64,000 bases of DNA from Ruegeria sp. SCSIO 43209 (GCF_019904295.1 NZ_CP065359.1:2381001-2445000), one strand, 5' to 3'. Positions 20,463 to 29,921 are shown, counted from the stretch's first letter. Made by a program: numbers and translations. Notes: generated from the letters alone by a model not told the origin.

Positions 20463-21223
20463 CCCAAAAGACCCCTGCGCAGCAGGTTCAGCCCCGCAAT
20501 CAGCAGTACAAGCAGAGTGAGTTTGCGGAACTGTGCCTGATCGATACGATCCTGCAGAAACTGACCCCCACGCATTCCCACCAAGGCAGGGATAATCAGC
20601 AGCGCTGAGAACACCGCGGTGTCAGTCCTTAGAATACCCGAACCCAGATGCGCCACAATAAGCGCCACGGCGCCCAGACCGTATATCACGCCCTGTACCC
20701 GCATCTGATCCTTCTTCGGTGTATTCAAGGCTGTCAGATAGGCCACGGTTGGTGGTCCCCACACGCCCGAGATGCCGCCGACAGCACCGGCCACCGCACC
20801 CACCATAGCCTCAACCCGCATTGAGGGCGCTTGCAGCGTCAGTTTCAGCCCCAGTAGTTGCATCAGAGCGAAGAACGAAACTGGTGCGCCTAAGATCAGC
20901 AGAAATGCCTTGGGCGACAAGATGTTGATCAGCTGCGCGCTGGCCAATAGACAGACCAGTCCAACGCTCAGAAATACCTTGAACTTTCGAACTGACGCCG
21001 CCGCCGCAGGTAAACCTTCCCGCAAGGCCTGCAGCCCATTGGTCACCAGCGTGGGCAAGATTAGACCTGCCAGCGCCAGCTCAGGCGGCAGCATCATGCT
21101 AAGACCAGAAACAAGCACCATTGGCATGGCAAAACCGACCATGCCTTTGACCCAGCCCGCGACGAAGGCAACGACCAAAGCCAGACAGAAATCCTGCGGC
21201 GACATAAGTGAAAACAGTCCCAT
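20459..21223 (-). CDS. TauE/SafE-type sulfite exporter permease
   Basis: 254 residues from the ATG at 21223 (GAAGGG just upstream), about eight membrane helices. The GWVKGMVGFAMPM repeat motif near the N-terminus and GGISGVWGPPTVAYL in the middle are the two half-repeats of the family. Members export sulfite, sulfoacetate or other organic anions. The substrate is not evident and no sulfur gene is near. Confidence 0.85.
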   Translation of the reverse strand: MGLFSLMSPQDFCLALVVAFVAGWVKGMVGFAMPMVLVSGLSMMLPPELALAGLILPTLVTNGLQALREGLPAAAASVRKFKVFLSVGLVCLLASAQLINILSPKAFLLILGAPVSFFALMQLLGLKLTLQAPSMRVEAMVGAVAGAVGGISGVWGPPTVAYLTALNTPKKDQMRVQGVIYGLGAVALIVAHLGSGILRTDTAVFSALLIIPALVGMRGGQFLQDRIDQAQFRKLTLLVLLIAGLNLLRRGLLG

Positions 21224-21316
21224 CGACCCTTCATACCAGCCCAAAAAATTTCTGCACTGCAAAAGTCACTAAGCAATTTTTGAACTTTTTATGGATGATT
21301 TGCGTATTTTTGTTGC

Positions 21317-21330
21317 GCTGCATGTGCAGC
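21317..21330. promoter_or_regulatory. 14-bp palindrome upstream of the acyl-CoA dehydrogenase gene
   Basis: GCTGCA-TG-TGCAGC, perfect arms, 37 bases before the start codon in an AT-rich leader. Candidate operator. Confidence 0.4.
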
Positions 21331-21367
21331 ATGATATGACCAGACAACCCAGCAGAGGACGTGATTC

Positions 21368-23059
21368 ATGGCCCATGACGGACAGGATGTGACGAACATG
21401 ACGCAGCCAGCGGTTTTGCCCGATCTTCTAACACTCAGCGCAGCCGCCCTGCCCGGCGTTCAAGCGGTGTTCGATAAGGCGGTCGAATCGGTTCGCGCGC
21501 AGGTGACTAGCGAAGGGCGCATATCGGGCGCACTGATCGAGGCCAATCAGACAGCCGCCCATGGGCTGGCTTGGCTGGCCACATACCACCAGTCGCTGCA
21601 GCAGATGCAGCGCTGGGCCGAGGCGCTTCAGGCCGAGGGAAAATTCGGCGAGATGGAGCAGCTGTTGCATCAGATCGCCTTTGGGGAATACTTGCATCAG
21701 ATCGCCGGTGGTATTCCGATGAACCAGGGCGAGGTTGTACGTTTGCAGGATCTTGGCCTTGGCTGGGATGCTCTGTCGGGATTCCAATGCAGCGAAGTGC
21801 AGACACTGATGGCGCAAGCCAACTCTCAGGCCGCGCGCACGCGTCTGGTTGAGTTGATGCAGGACCAGTCCGGTGCCACCATGTTTGGTGCGTCTGGTCT
21901 GGACGAAGAACTGGAGATGATCCGAGACCAGTTTCGCCGCTATGCCGTTGAAAAGGTTGAGCCAAATGCCCATGAATGGCACCTGAAGGACGAACTGATC
22001 CCAATCGAGATTATCGAGGAACTGGCCGAGATGGGCGTGTTCGGTCTGACCATCCCCGAAGAATTCGGCGGGTTCGGCCTATCCAAAGCCTCAATGTGTG
22101 TGGTCTCGGAAGAGCTTTCGCGCGGGTACATCGGTGTGGGTTCTCTGGGCACACGGTCCGAAATCGCCGCAGAACTGATCATCGCGGGCGGTACGGATGA
22201 ACAAAAGGCCAACTGGCTGCCAAAACTGGCCAGCGCCGAGATCCTGCCAACCGCTGTTTTCACTGAACCCAATACCGGATCGGATTTGGGCAGCCTGCGC
22301 ACGCGGGCCGTCAAGGGTGAAGATGGTAACTATAAGATAACAGGAAATAAAACATGGATCACGCACGCGGCGCGCACCCATGTGATGACCTTGTTGGCGC
22401 GGACTAATCCCGACAGTACCGATCACCGTGGGCTGTCCATGTTCCTGGCTGAAAAGACACCTGGAACCGACGAGAACCCCTTCCCCACGCCCGGCATGAC
22501 TGGTGGTGAGATTGAGGTGTTGGGTTATCGTGGCATGAAGGAATACGAGCTGGGATTTGACGGCTTCGAAGTGAAGGGTGAAAACCTGCTGGGCGGCGAA
22601 GAAGGCAAAGGTTTCAAGCAGTTAATGGAAACCTTCGAATCTGCCCGCATCCAAACGGCTGCCCGCGCCATCGGCGTAGCGCAGAGTGCTTTGGACATTG
22701 CCATGCAATATGCACAAGACCGCAAGCAGTTCGGCAAATCTCTGATCAATTTCCCTCGCGTCTCGGGCAAGCTGGCGATGATGGCGGTCGAAATTATGAT
22801 CGCACGGCAGCTAACCTATTATTCTGCTTGGGAAAAAGACCACGGTCAACGTTGCGACCTTGAGGCCGGGATGGCCAAGCTGCTGGGTGCTCGAGTTGCT
22901 TGGGCTGCGGCGGATAACGGGCTGCAGATTCATGGCGGCAACGGCTTCGCTCTGGAATACAAAATTAGCCGCGTGCTTTGTGACGCGCGCATCCTAAATA
23001 TCTTTGAAGGCGCCGCAGAAATACAGGCGCAAGTCATCGCGCGTCGATTGCTGGGCTGA
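21368..23059 (+). CDS. mcd: acyl-CoA dehydrogenase, probably (2S)-methylsuccinyl-CoA dehydrogenase
   Basis: 563 residues. An N-terminal extension of about 180 residues (HGLAWLATYHQSLQQM, GEYLHQIAGGIPMNQGE) precedes a full acyl-CoA dehydrogenase fold; such an extension marks Mcd of the ethylmalonyl-CoA pathway, which oxidises methylsuccinyl-CoA to mesaconyl-CoA. The C-terminal end QIHGGNGFALEYKISRV and IFEGAAEIQ carries the FAD and CoA contacts. Electrons would go to EtfAB. ccr, ecm and mch are not in the window, so the substrate rests on the extension alone. Confidence 0.8.
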   Translation: MAHDGQDVTNMTQPAVLPDLLTLSAAALPGVQAVFDKAVESVRAQVTSEGRISGALIEANQTAAHGLAWLATYHQSLQQMQRWAEALQAEGKFGEMEQLLHQIAFGEYLHQIAGGIPMNQGEVVRLQDLGLGWDALSGFQCSEVQTLMAQANSQAARTRLVELMQDQSGATMFGASGLDEELEMIRDQFRRYAVEKVEPNAHEWHLKDELIPIEIIEELAEMGVFGLTIPEEFGGFGLSKASMCVVSEELSRGYIGVGSLGTRSEIAAELIIAGGTDEQKANWLPKLASAEILPTAVFTEPNTGSDLGSLRTRAVKGEDGNYKITGNKTWITHAARTHVMTLLARTNPDSTDHRGLSMFLAEKTPGTDENPFPTPGMTGGEIEVLGYRGMKEYELGFDGFEVKGENLLGGEEGKGFKQLMETFESARIQTAARAIGVAQSALDIAMQYAQDRKQFGKSLINFPRVSGKLAMMAVEIMIARQLTYYSAWEKDHGQRCDLEAGMAKLLGARVAWAAADNGLQIHGGNGFALEYKISRVLCDARILNIFEGAAEIQAQVIARRLLG

Positions 23060-23088
23060 CGCCCGAAGCGACGCGGTTTCCCCAACTG

Positions 23089-23116
23089 AACCCGGCCTTG
23101 CGCCGGGTTTTCTTTT
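23089..23116 (+). terminator. rho-independent terminator of mcd
   Basis: AACCCGGC/GCCGGGTT stem, CTTGC loop, then TTCTTTTTC. 29 bases after the stop. Confidence 0.85.
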
Positions 23117-23152
23117 TCTTTCGTGTTGTACGGACCTTCAGGCCTATTTCTT

Positions 23153-23170
23153 CCGAGTTGTACAACTCGG
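23153..23170. promoter_or_regulatory. 18-bp perfect palindrome
   Basis: CCGAGTTGTACAACTCGG with no central gap, 105 bases before the next gene. A GTTGTAC also occurs about 30 bases upstream. Candidate operator, since a loopless palindrome makes a poor hairpin. Confidence 0.45.
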
Positions 23171-23275
23171 TTTCAGGGCTTAATGGGCGAAACTTCCCCC
23201 TCGGATCGAGCGCAGAAATCGGGTAAAGGGCGTCAACCAAACCCAGCGCCCAAGCTGGCCAGAGGAGAATCGAGC

Positions 23276-23818
23276 GTGAAGATCATCATCGCAGTTTTGG
23301 CCACCTGCATGGCCCTTGCCGGATGCGCCATGGCACCAAACACCGGGCCCGATGATGTGGACCAGTTGGCACAAGCGATCCAGCAGCTTGACCCCAAGGT
23401 TGACCCTGCCGAGGCGCGGCGTGCAGCCGAGATATCTTATGCCTATTCCAATCAACTGAAACAGGACTGGAACGTCACCGATCCAGCCATCATCCACAAC
23501 GCAAAGGTCATCAACGGATTTCGCGAAAAAGGTCTGTGCAATGATTGGGCGCAGGCCATGACCACGCGTTTGAAGCAAGAGAACTTTCGCACGCTGGACC
23601 TGCACTGGGCCACGTCGCCTCCAACTGCGTTCCGGATCATCCACCATTCGGCTCTGATCAGCGCTAAGGGAGATTCAATGTATGAAGGCATCATCCTTGA
23701 CCCGTGGCGCAACAGCGGGGTGCTTTATTGGGATCAGGTGCGCGAGGATATCAAATACAACTGGCGCCCCCGCCTTGAAGTGCGCGAAGAGTTAATCAGC
23801 GGTGTGAACCCCTATTGA
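23276..23818 (+). CDS. secreted lipoprotein of unknown function
   Basis: 180 residues from GTG at 23276, with AGGAGA eight bases upstream. The signal ends in L-A-G-C (Cys at 16). The mature part has several conserved-looking aromatic stretches (DLHWATSPPTAFRIIHH, ILDPWRNSGVLYW) and a single Cys in GLCNDWAQAM. The pattern suggests a small papain- or transglutaminase-like fold (Cys, later His-His and Asp), but this is a guess. A META-type lipoprotein follows 12 bases later. Confidence 0.65.
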   Translation: MKIIIAVLATCMALAGCAMAPNTGPDDVDQLAQAIQQLDPKVDPAEARRAAEISYAYSNQLKQDWNVTDPAIIHNAKVINGFREKGLCNDWAQAMTTRLKQENFRTLDLHWATSPPTAFRIIHHSALISAKGDSMYEGIILDPWRNSGVLYWDQVREDIKYNWRPRLEVREELISGVNPY

Positions 23819-23830
23819 CAGGATATTGCG

Positions 23831-24223
23831 ATGTTACGTCTGGCCTTGTTCCTGCCCCTTTTGACCCTGTTCCAATGCGACAAGGATGAGACTGTCGCCG
23901 CCTATGGCGCAGCGGATCAGACATGGGCTTTGCAAGAGATCGACGGGCAGCCTTTTGAGGCCAGCGCCCTTTTGCGATTCCCCGCAGAGGGTCGGATTGA
24001 GGGCAATGCCCCGTGCAACACCTATTCAGGTACACTGAATGCACCCTACCCGTGGTTTGAGATCACCGATCTTGTCGCCACCCGCGCGGCTTGCGCCGGG
24101 CTTGAAGCCGAGGGGTTTTATTTCGCCGCACTGATGGCGATGACCCAGTCCGAGGTGTCCGGCGATGTGCTGATCCTGCGCAATGAGGACGGGCACGAAA
24201 TGGTGTTCAAAGCCGCCGAGTAA
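23831..24223 (+). CDS. META/HslJ-like small lipoprotein
   Basis: 130 residues. Hydrophobic signal followed by a Cys at 16, though the lipobox (L-F-Q-C) is poor. The body has [16 protein letters not shown] and ends with a short strand-rich tail, like the META domain (HslJ family). Likely envelope located. It overlaps the end of recO by 17 bases in convergent orientation. Confidence 0.65.
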   Translation: MLRLALFLPLLTLFQCDKDETVAAYGAADQTWALQEIDGQPFEASALLRFPAEGRIEGNAPCNTYSGTLNAPYPWFEITDLVATRAACAGLEAEGFYFAALMAMTQSEVSGDVLILRNEDGHEMVFKAAE

Positions 24224-24932
24224 ACTGCGCCACAAATCGCGCGCGTGCGTCCGGCAACGGCGTATGACCCAGCGACGGAGCCAGATGGTTTTCCAGAAAA
24301 TACCCGGTTGTGCGTAAGGCTTCAGCAATCTCGGTATCCGGAGCCGCGCCTTCGCCGCGCAGGGAGGGGGGCAAAGGCAGCAGCTTATCGGCCCAGTCCC
24401 CTGCCCCCGCCGCACTGACCGCGCGGCCGGTTTTCGGAGAGACATAGACCAACCCCTCGGTCGCCCTTGTCACTGCGCAGGCCGAAAGATCCAAGCCAAA
24501 GCCCAGCTCTTCCAGCAGCGCCAGTTCCCAGCGCAGATAGGCCAGTGGCCAGACCTCATCCTGACCCAACAGGTCCATCAACTGTTCTGTTTGCTGATAG
24601 ATCGCCGGATGAGGCTCGCGTTCGGGCAGGCAAAAGGACAGCAGCGCCACCACCGCATTTAATCCGGCCAGCGCCAGCCGCCCTGAAAACGCCGCTGCAG
24701 CGCGCGAACGCAGGGGTTCGACCTGAAAGGTGCCAAGATGTTCTTCGAGCCGCGCGCGCCAAAGCACGTCCAGTTGCGCGCCGGGTTGCAGGATCGGGGC
24801 GATCTTGCGGCTGGTGCCACCGCGCACAATGCCGGCGTGACGACCATGGGCTTCGGTAAAGACCTCGATGATCGCCGCTGTCTCACCATGACGGCGAGAG
24901 GTCAGAAGAATGCCGTGATCACGCCAGTCCAA
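24207..24932 (-). CDS. recO: DNA repair protein RecO
   Basis: 241 residues. Works with RecR to load RecA on gapped DNA. The start is set at TTG (24932), preceded by GAGG six bases upstream, because the family begins Met-(x)-Trp-Arg-Asp-x-Gly-Ile-Leu-Leu and this gives [10 protein letters not shown]; upstream in-frame ATGs would add 43 residues unlike RecO. The OB fold (residues 1-80) and helical C-terminus are present. It is the distant end of the rnc-era-recO cluster, separated by four inserted genes. Confidence 0.92.
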   Translation of the reverse strand: MDWRDHGILLTSRRHGETAAIIEVFTEAHGRHAGIVRGGTSRKIAPILQPGAQLDVLWRARLEEHLGTFQVEPLRSRAAAAFSGRLALAGLNAVVALLSFCLPEREPHPAIYQQTEQLMDLLGQDEVWPLAYLRWELALLEELGFGLDLSACAVTRATEGLVYVSPKTGRAVSAAGAGDWADKLLPLPPSLRGEGAAPDTEIAEALRTTGYFLENHLAPSLGHTPLPDARARFVAQFTRRL

Positions 24933-25100
24933 GTTTGGCCTCGTCAGGTCACCAGATATATACGCAGGAAATCTTATGGCCGTTGCAGGTTCAAGGTGGA
25001 AACGCGTCAGGTTGACCCTGTGGAACACCAAAAACACGTTGCGTGACATCTGTTCACGCAATAGTGTTCACTTTATGTTCTGCACGGAGGAATTTAAGAA

Positions 25101-25490
25101 ATGTCACTTAACTATGTCATGATCGGTTCAAATGATGTCGTCAAAGCGCGAAGCTTTTACGATGCGGTTGTGCCCAAAATCGGCGGCAAGGTTATTGCTG
25201 AATATATGCCCCACGCTGTTTGTTACGAGCTGCGGGGCGGTGGGTCCATGTGGGTCGCGACGCCCTTTGACAAAGAGGCCGCGACGGTTGGAAACGGCAA
25301 CATGGTTGGCTTGCTCTGCGAAAGCGAAGCGGAAGTGCGCGAGGTGCATGCCGAGGCTCTTGCCAATGGCGGAACAAATGAAGGTGATCCCGGAGATCGA
25401 CCTCAATATGGCCCGAACTTCTATGGCGCTTATGCGCGCGATCCTGATGGCAACAAGATGAGCTTTGTCTATTTTAGCGATGCAGGCTGA
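25101..25490 (+). CDS. VOC family protein (glyoxalase-like)
   Basis: 129 residues, one vicinal-oxygen-chelate module: YVMIGSNDVVKARSFYD at the start and FYGAYARDPDGNKMSFVYF at the end. Most members bind a metal; the substrate is unknown. It stands alone on the plus strand between recO and the SemiSWEET-like gene. Confidence 0.88.
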   Translation: MSLNYVMIGSNDVVKARSFYDAVVPKIGGKVIAEYMPHAVCYELRGGGSMWVATPFDKEAATVGNGNMVGLLCESEAEVREVHAEALANGGTNEGDPGDRPQYGPNFYGAYARDPDGNKMSFVYFSDAG

Positions 25491-25499
25491 TCGCGCGCC

Positions 25500-25823
25500 C
25501 TAGAACGTCATACCTGCGTGAATCAGAATGCCGATAACCATCAGCAGGTTCAGCACCATTGAGATACCGTTGCCCACATAGATGGGCAACTTGCCCACCA
25601 CCAGCCCATAGGCGAACCACAAAAACGACAGCCCGGCATACAGAGACCAGGACAGCAGCGACTGTCCGGTCGCGTGTTCGGAGTGGGTGAAATAAAGCTT
25701 GATCAGTTGTGGAAGCGTGGCGAAGGGGCCAACGACGCCGATGAAGACCATGAACCCCTCGAACCGCTGCATCCAGTGACCGAGATTTGAGTTTTCCAGT
25801 TTCTGGGCAAGCGTTTCAGCCAC
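25500..25823 (-). CDS. SemiSWEET/PQ-loop-like membrane protein
   Basis: 107 residues, three hydrophobic helices (about 24-44, 56-76, 80-104). The first ends in LPQLIKLYFTHS, a Pro-Gln motif, and the second holds SLLSWSLYAGLSFLWFAYG; both are typical of SemiSWEET half-transporters, which dimerise to move sugars. Length fits. Substrate unproved. Confidence 0.65.
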   Translation of the reverse strand: MAETLAQKLENSNLGHWMQRFEGFMVFIGVVGPFATLPQLIKLYFTHSEHATGQSLLSWSLYAGLSFLWFAYGLVVGKLPIYVGNGISMVLNLLMVIGILIHAGMTF

Positions 25824-25933
25824 TCAACCCCCTCCTGTTCCTGCGGCCCCCGGAAGATTGGGCCGTTTCATTCAGCCGGTTGCAAAGCAAAATAGTCGCT
25901 TTGCGCCGTACGTCCAAGATCATTTGGCGCGGG

Positions 25934-26263
25934 TTAGTCCAGACCTTCTTCACCCAGCAGGTGCCTGCCTTGGCGGTCTTCCACCTCGATTACCCAAAGG
26001 TCGGGGTCAAAACTGCGTTGGCGGGTGATGGCGGCATCTACGTCTGCCTCTTCGCCGGATGAGAGCTCCACCCATTTGCGCTCGCCGCTCATCAGATCAA
26101 AACTGCGCTGAAAGGCTGCGGCCCGCCCGTTGAGTGTGTTGAGTTTGATAAGCACCGCCCCAGCGGTGTCATCCCCATGCGCCACAACAAAAGCCGGTAT
26201 TTCCTGAAACCGCAGCCGCGCCAGATAGGCATGCACCCAGAATTCAGCTGTCAGCCGGGTCAT
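25934..26263 (-). CDS. DUF1491 family protein
   Basis: 109 residues. Pattern LTAEFWVHAYLARL, GDDTAGAVLIKLN and SFDPDLWVIEVED is that of DUF1491, an alphaproteobacterial family often near era and recO. No known function. 55 bases downstream of era on the same strand. Confidence 0.8.
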   Translation of the reverse strand: MTRLTAEFWVHAYLARLRFQEIPAFVVAHGDDTAGAVLIKLNTLNGRAAAFQRSFDLMSGERKWVELSSGEEADVDAAITRQRSFDPDLWVIEVEDRQGRHLLGEEGLD

Positions 26264-26288
26264 GGTTCTGACCTTTCCGTAGGGGTTG

Positions 26289-26310
26289 AGAATTTTCGAC
26301 GAAAATTCTT
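26289..26310 (-). repeat. palindrome with TTTTCGACGAAAA core, copy 2
   Basis: AGAATTTTC and its complement around GAC, beginning about eight bases after the era stop on the minus strand. Same core and spacing as the element after etfA at 9935-9957. Confidence 0.85.
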
Positions 26311-26318
26311 GGCCCGGG

Positions 26319-27227
26319 TCATGCGTTGCCGTCTTTGAAATCCAGACCCATTTCCGAGTAGCGCTCGGACTCCTCCAGCCAGTTTGGTCGGACTTTCACC
26401 TGCAAGAACAGGTGAATCTTGCGGTCCAAAAACTCTTCCAGCTCGGCACGCGCCGCCTGACTGACGGCCTTTATGGTCTCACCACGTTTGCCCAGCACGA
26501 TCCCTTTGTGGCCATCACGCATAACATAGATGACCTGATCGATCTTGGCCGAGCCGTCCTTGCGCTCTTCCCAGTTCTCGGTCTCGACGGTCAGCTGGTA
26601 GGGCAGTTCCTGATGCAGGCGCAGAGTCAGTTTCTCGCGCGTCATCTCAGCCGCGATCATGCGCAGAGGCAGATCCGCAATCTGGTCTTCTGGATAGAGC
26701 GACGGGCCCTCGGGCAGTTCCGAGGCCAGCCATTTGCGCAGGTCGTCGACACCGTGGCCTTTTTCGGCCGAGATCATGAAGGTCTCGGCAAAGGGATAAC
26801 GCGCATTCAGGTCACTGGTCAGCGCCAGCAGCTTTTCCGAGGGCACCTTGTCGATCTTGTTGATCGCAAGTGCGATGGTGCGGCCCTGCCCGATCTCTTC
26901 GAGGCCTTCGAGGATGCGTTCGACACCTTCGGTGATACCGCGATGCGCCTCGATCATCAGCACGACCACATCCGCATCCGCAGCCCCGCCCCAAGCGGCG
27001 GCGACCATGGCACGGTCCAGACGGCGGCGTGGTTTGAAGAGGCCCGGCGTATCCACAAAGACCAGTTGCGCATCGCCCTCCATCGCCACGCCACGGATGC
27101 GAGCACGCGTGGTTTGCACCTTATGTGTCACGATCGAGACCTTGGCTCCGACCATGCGGTTCAGAAGGGTGGATTTGCCTGCGTTGGGCTCTCCGATCAG
27201 GGCGATAAATCCGGCGCGTGTGCTCAT
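26319..27227 (-). CDS. era: GTPase Era
   Basis: 302 residues. Binds the 3' end of 16S rRNA and assists 30S assembly. G1 GEPNAGKS 12-19, G3 DTPG 59-62, G4 NKID 123-126, then a C-terminal KH domain with GHKGIVLGKRG. Start and length are typical. It is separated from the GNAT gene upstream by 168 bases without a gene (27228-27395), so it may have its own promoter there. Confidence 0.97.
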   Translation of the reverse strand: MSTRAGFIALIGEPNAGKSTLLNRMVGAKVSIVTHKVQTTRARIRGVAMEGDAQLVFVDTPGLFKPRRRLDRAMVAAAWGGAADADVVVLMIEAHRGITEGVERILEGLEEIGQGRTIALAINKIDKVPSEKLLALTSDLNARYPFAETFMISAEKGHGVDDLRKWLASELPEGPSLYPEDQIADLPLRMIAAEMTREKLTLRLHQELPYQLTVETENWEERKDGSAKIDQVIYVMRDGHKGIVLGKRGETIKAVSQAARAELEEFLDRKIHLFLQVKVRPNWLEESERYSEMGLDFKDGNA

Positions 27228-27395
27228 GTGTCCTGCGATCCTGTTTGCAAGTGCGCACCCCTATAGCAGAATGCGCGGACGGGCCAGAGGGATTTGTCGC
27301 ATCGCGGATATCTGTGAGCGAAGGCCAGTCTGCGGCCCATAGGGCGACGCTGCCCGGTCGGCCGGTGCCGGCATTGGCCGGGCTTGATCGCGCGA

Positions 27396-27908
27396 TCAGG
27401 TTGTAGTGTTCAACGCCAGAACTTGGTTCGGATAGGCTTGGTCCCCGATCCGAAAATCTGTGACTCCGACCTGCCGGAACCCTTTGGCTAGATAGAAGTC
27501 GATTGCGGGCGTGTTCTCGGAATTGGTTGTCAGCCAAATCGACGGGCGCCCTTTTTCACGCATGTAGTCAATCGCGATATCAAGCAGCGCCGAGCCGATG
27601 CCTTTACCTTGATGGCGGTGCTGGACGTAGAACGTCACGATTTCTAGGTCAGAAAGCCCGTCCACAGGTGCGGCGCGACTTTCCGCAAGCCGAATATAGC
27701 CGTCGATCCCGTCTTCGTTTTCGGAAACCATCAAGAGGTCTTGGCCGTCCTCCAATATGGCTTCGAACCGGGCGGTCGTGAACTCGGACAGTGCGAACTC
27801 GGCAAAGAAGGCGTTCACACCACGCTTTAGATAGGTTCCGATCCAGACCTCAATCGACAGGGCCGCGAGGCTGGCGGCGTCGGCTTTCTGGGCGGGTCTG
27901 ATTTTCAT
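27396..27908 (-). CDS. GNAT family N-acetyltransferase
   Basis: 170 residues from the ATG at 27908. The acetyl-CoA loop is QHRHQGKGIGSALLD (Q/R-x-x-G-x-G/A) in the middle, followed by AIDFYLAKGFRQVG. The acceptor is unknown. The gene is inserted between rnc (19 bases upstream) and era; most bacteria have these two adjacent. The ribosome binding site is weak. Confidence 0.88.
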   Translation of the reverse strand: MKIRPAQKADAASLAALSIEVWIGTYLKRGVNAFFAEFALSEFTTARFEAILEDGQDLLMVSENEDGIDGYIRLAESRAAPVDGLSDLEIVTFYVQHRHQGKGIGSALLDIAIDYMREKGRPSIWLTTNSENTPAIDFYLAKGFRQVGVTDFRIGDQAYPNQVLALNTTT

Positions 27909-27927
27909 GATCTGGCTGCGCAGAGGA

Positions 27928-28605
27928 TCAAGACAACTGTTCCAACAACGCCTTTGCCGCGGCTTGTTCGGCTTGTCGCTTGGAGCCGGCGGTAGCCTGC
28001 GCCTCGGTCCCGTCCTGCAGGCGCGCGGCGATGGTGAAGATCGGAGCGTGGTCGGGGCCGGTGCGTTTGACCTCGACATATGCAGGGGGTTTCTGACCGC
28101 GGGCCTGCGCCCATTCCTGAAGCGAGGTTTTGGCGTCGCGGGCGTCGGCCTCGACCTTGTGGATGCGATCGCCCCAGAGGGCGAGGATCACGTCTCGGGC
28201 AGCCTCGAATCCTGCGTCGCGGTAGATGGCCGCGATGACCGCCTCCATCGCGTCGCCCAGCAAGGCCTGCTTGCGACGACCTCCGGACAGCATCTCGGAC
28301 CGGCCCAGTTTCAGCACCGCACCCAGATCAATCTGGCGGGCCACATCGGCGCAGGCTTCCTTGCGCACCAGCGCGTTGAAACGGGGGGCCAGTTGGCCTT
28401 CGGAAGCTTTCTTGTCGGCCTCAAGCAAAGCAGTGGCCATGACGAGGCCCAGGACGCGGTCGCCCAGAAATTCAAGACGCTGATTGTCGGGGCGCGTGGC
28501 AGAAGACACCGAGCCGTGGGTCAGCGCGCGCACCAGCAGTTCAGGGTCGGAAAACTCATACCCCAAGCGCTGCTGGAACGCCTTTATCTCAGCCGATAGC
28601 TTCAA
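27928..28605 (-). CDS. rnc: ribonuclease III
   Basis: 225 residues. Cleaves double-stranded RNA in rRNA and mRNA processing. The signature QRLEFLGDR at 42-50 carries Glu45 and Asp49; [12 protein letters not shown] is the second metal site. A double-stranded RNA binding domain runs from about 155 to the end. It overlaps lepB by four bases. Confidence 0.97.
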   Translation of the reverse strand: MKLSAEIKAFQQRLGYEFSDPELLVRALTHGSVSSATRPDNQRLEFLGDRVLGLVMATALLEADKKASEGQLAPRFNALVRKEACADVARQIDLGAVLKLGRSEMLSGGRRKQALLGDAMEAVIAAIYRDAGFEAARDVILALWGDRIHKVEADARDAKTSLQEWAQARGQKPPAYVEVKRTGPDHAPIFTIAARLQDGTEAQATAGSKRQAEQAAAKALLEQLS

Positions 28606-29441
28606 TTGACCGCCTTGAAGAAACGATCACCGCGCCATGTCCAGAAGAACAGCATGGACCGGCCAGCGGAGGAGAACATAATCCGGTCGGCGCGACCGAT
28701 CAGGTTTTCGTACGGCACAAAGCCAACGCCTCCGGCGGATTGCGGCAGACGGCTGTCGGCCGAGTTGTCGCGGTTGTCGCCCATGAAGAAATAATGGCCC
28801 TCGGGTACGGTATAGACCCCGGTATTGTCGGAGCCCTGATTGCCGATGTTCAGCACGTCGTAGGAAACACCATTTGGCAAGGTCTCGATCAGGCGGTTCT
28901 TTTCGCAAACACCGCCGATCCCGACGGGACCGTTGGAACAGCGCGGGCGCAGGCCTTGTGGGCCCTGCGGTTCAGCAACTTCGGTGAACACACCATCGGG
29001 TTGCTGCGGCACAGGAGTGTCGTTGAGGATGATTTGGCCTCCACGAATCTGGATACGATCACCCGGCAGGCCGATCAGTCGCTTGATATAGTCGCGCCCT
29101 GTTACCGGATGGCGGAAGACGATGACATCGCCCCGCTCGGGATCGCCACCCAGCAGACGGGAGTTGTCATCACCCTGCATCCAACCGCACACATCCTCGG
29201 CATCGATGTTCAGGCCGACGCTGGGGATGATCAGGCTAGGGCAGGACGCGTAGGAATAGCCATAGGCCATCTTATTGACGAAGAGGAAATCACCGATCAG
29301 CAGCGTCTGCTTCATGGAGCCTGAGGGAATCCAGAACGGCTGAAAGAAAAGCGTGCGGAAAACGCCCGCGATCAGCAGGGCGTAGACGATAGTTTTGATC
29401 GTCTCCCAGACGGCGTTTCCGGATTTGGCTTCCTCGGCCAT
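28602..29441 (-). CDS. lepB: signal peptidase I
   Basis: 279 residues. Removes signal peptides at the periplasmic face. One N-terminal membrane helix (about 15-33), catalytic Ser42 in PSGSM and Lys120 in [12 protein letters not shown], then the [11 protein letters not shown] box. The insert with three cysteines between the boxes (SYASCPS, EDVCGWM, RCSNG and VCEKN) is notable but seen in roseobacter homologues as I recall. Confidence 0.96.
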   Translation of the reverse strand: MAEEAKSGNAVWETIKTIVYALLIAGVFRTLFFQPFWIPSGSMKQTLLIGDFLFVNKMAYGYSYASCPSLIIPSVGLNIDAEDVCGWMQGDDNSRLLGGDPERGDVIVFRHPVTGRDYIKRLIGLPGDRIQIRGGQIILNDTPVPQQPDGVFTEVAEPQGPQGLRPRCSNGPVGIGGVCEKNRLIETLPNGVSYDVLNIGNQGSDNTGVYTVPEGHYFFMGDNRDNSADSRLPQSAGGVGFVPYENLIGRADRIMFSSAGRSMLFFWTWRGDRFFKAVN

Positions 29442-29500
29442 ACTGCTCTCTCCAGTCTATGCGTGGTTGGGGTGCTACATGCGTGTCGGGTGGAGGCAAG

Positions 29501-29920
29501 TCAAGGCTGCGCGGGTGCTTCTTGCAGCGGACGGGCCTCGATCACCACAAAGGCCTGCGCCCAGGGGTGATCATCGGTCAGGGTGACGTGGATGATCGCC
29601 TCGTGGCCTTCGGGAGTCATTTCTTTCAGACGCTCGGCGGCCCAACCGGTGACATGCATGACGGGCTGGCCGGTGCGCAGGTTGGTCACCGCCATGTCTT
29701 TCCACGCGATCCCCATCCGCAGGCCGGTGCCTAACGCCTTCGAGCACGCCTCTTTCGCGGCCCAGCGTTTGGCGTAGGTGCCCGCAGTATCGGCGCGACG
29801 CTCAGCCTTGCGCTGTTCGGTTTCAGTGAAGACACGGTTACGGAAGCGGTCGCCGAACCGGTCGAGCGCGCCCTGAATGCGGTCAATATTAGCGAGGTCG
29901 GTGCCGATGCCGAGGATCAT
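29501..29920 (-). CDS. acpS: holo-[acyl-carrier-protein] synthase
   Basis: 139 residues from the ATG at 29920, with GGAGGT seven bases upstream. Transfers phosphopantetheine from CoA to acyl carrier protein. Asp8 in GIGTDL and the [15 protein letters not shown] block are the Mg and CoA residues. It starts one base after the stop of the quinone-reductase-like gene. Confidence 0.95.
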   Translation of the reverse strand: MILGIGTDLANIDRIQGALDRFGDRFRNRVFTETEQRKAERRADTAGTYAKRWAAKEACSKALGTGLRMGIAWKDMAVTNLRTGQPVMHVTGWAAERLKEMTPEGHEAIIHVTLTDDHPWAQAFVVIEARPLQEAPAQP

Positions 29921-29921
29921 G

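Noticed and set aside
27228..27395. Gene in the gap between GNAT and era
   Set aside because: Short frames on both strands run into era or the GNAT gene and carry no ribosome binding site; I see nothing certain there.
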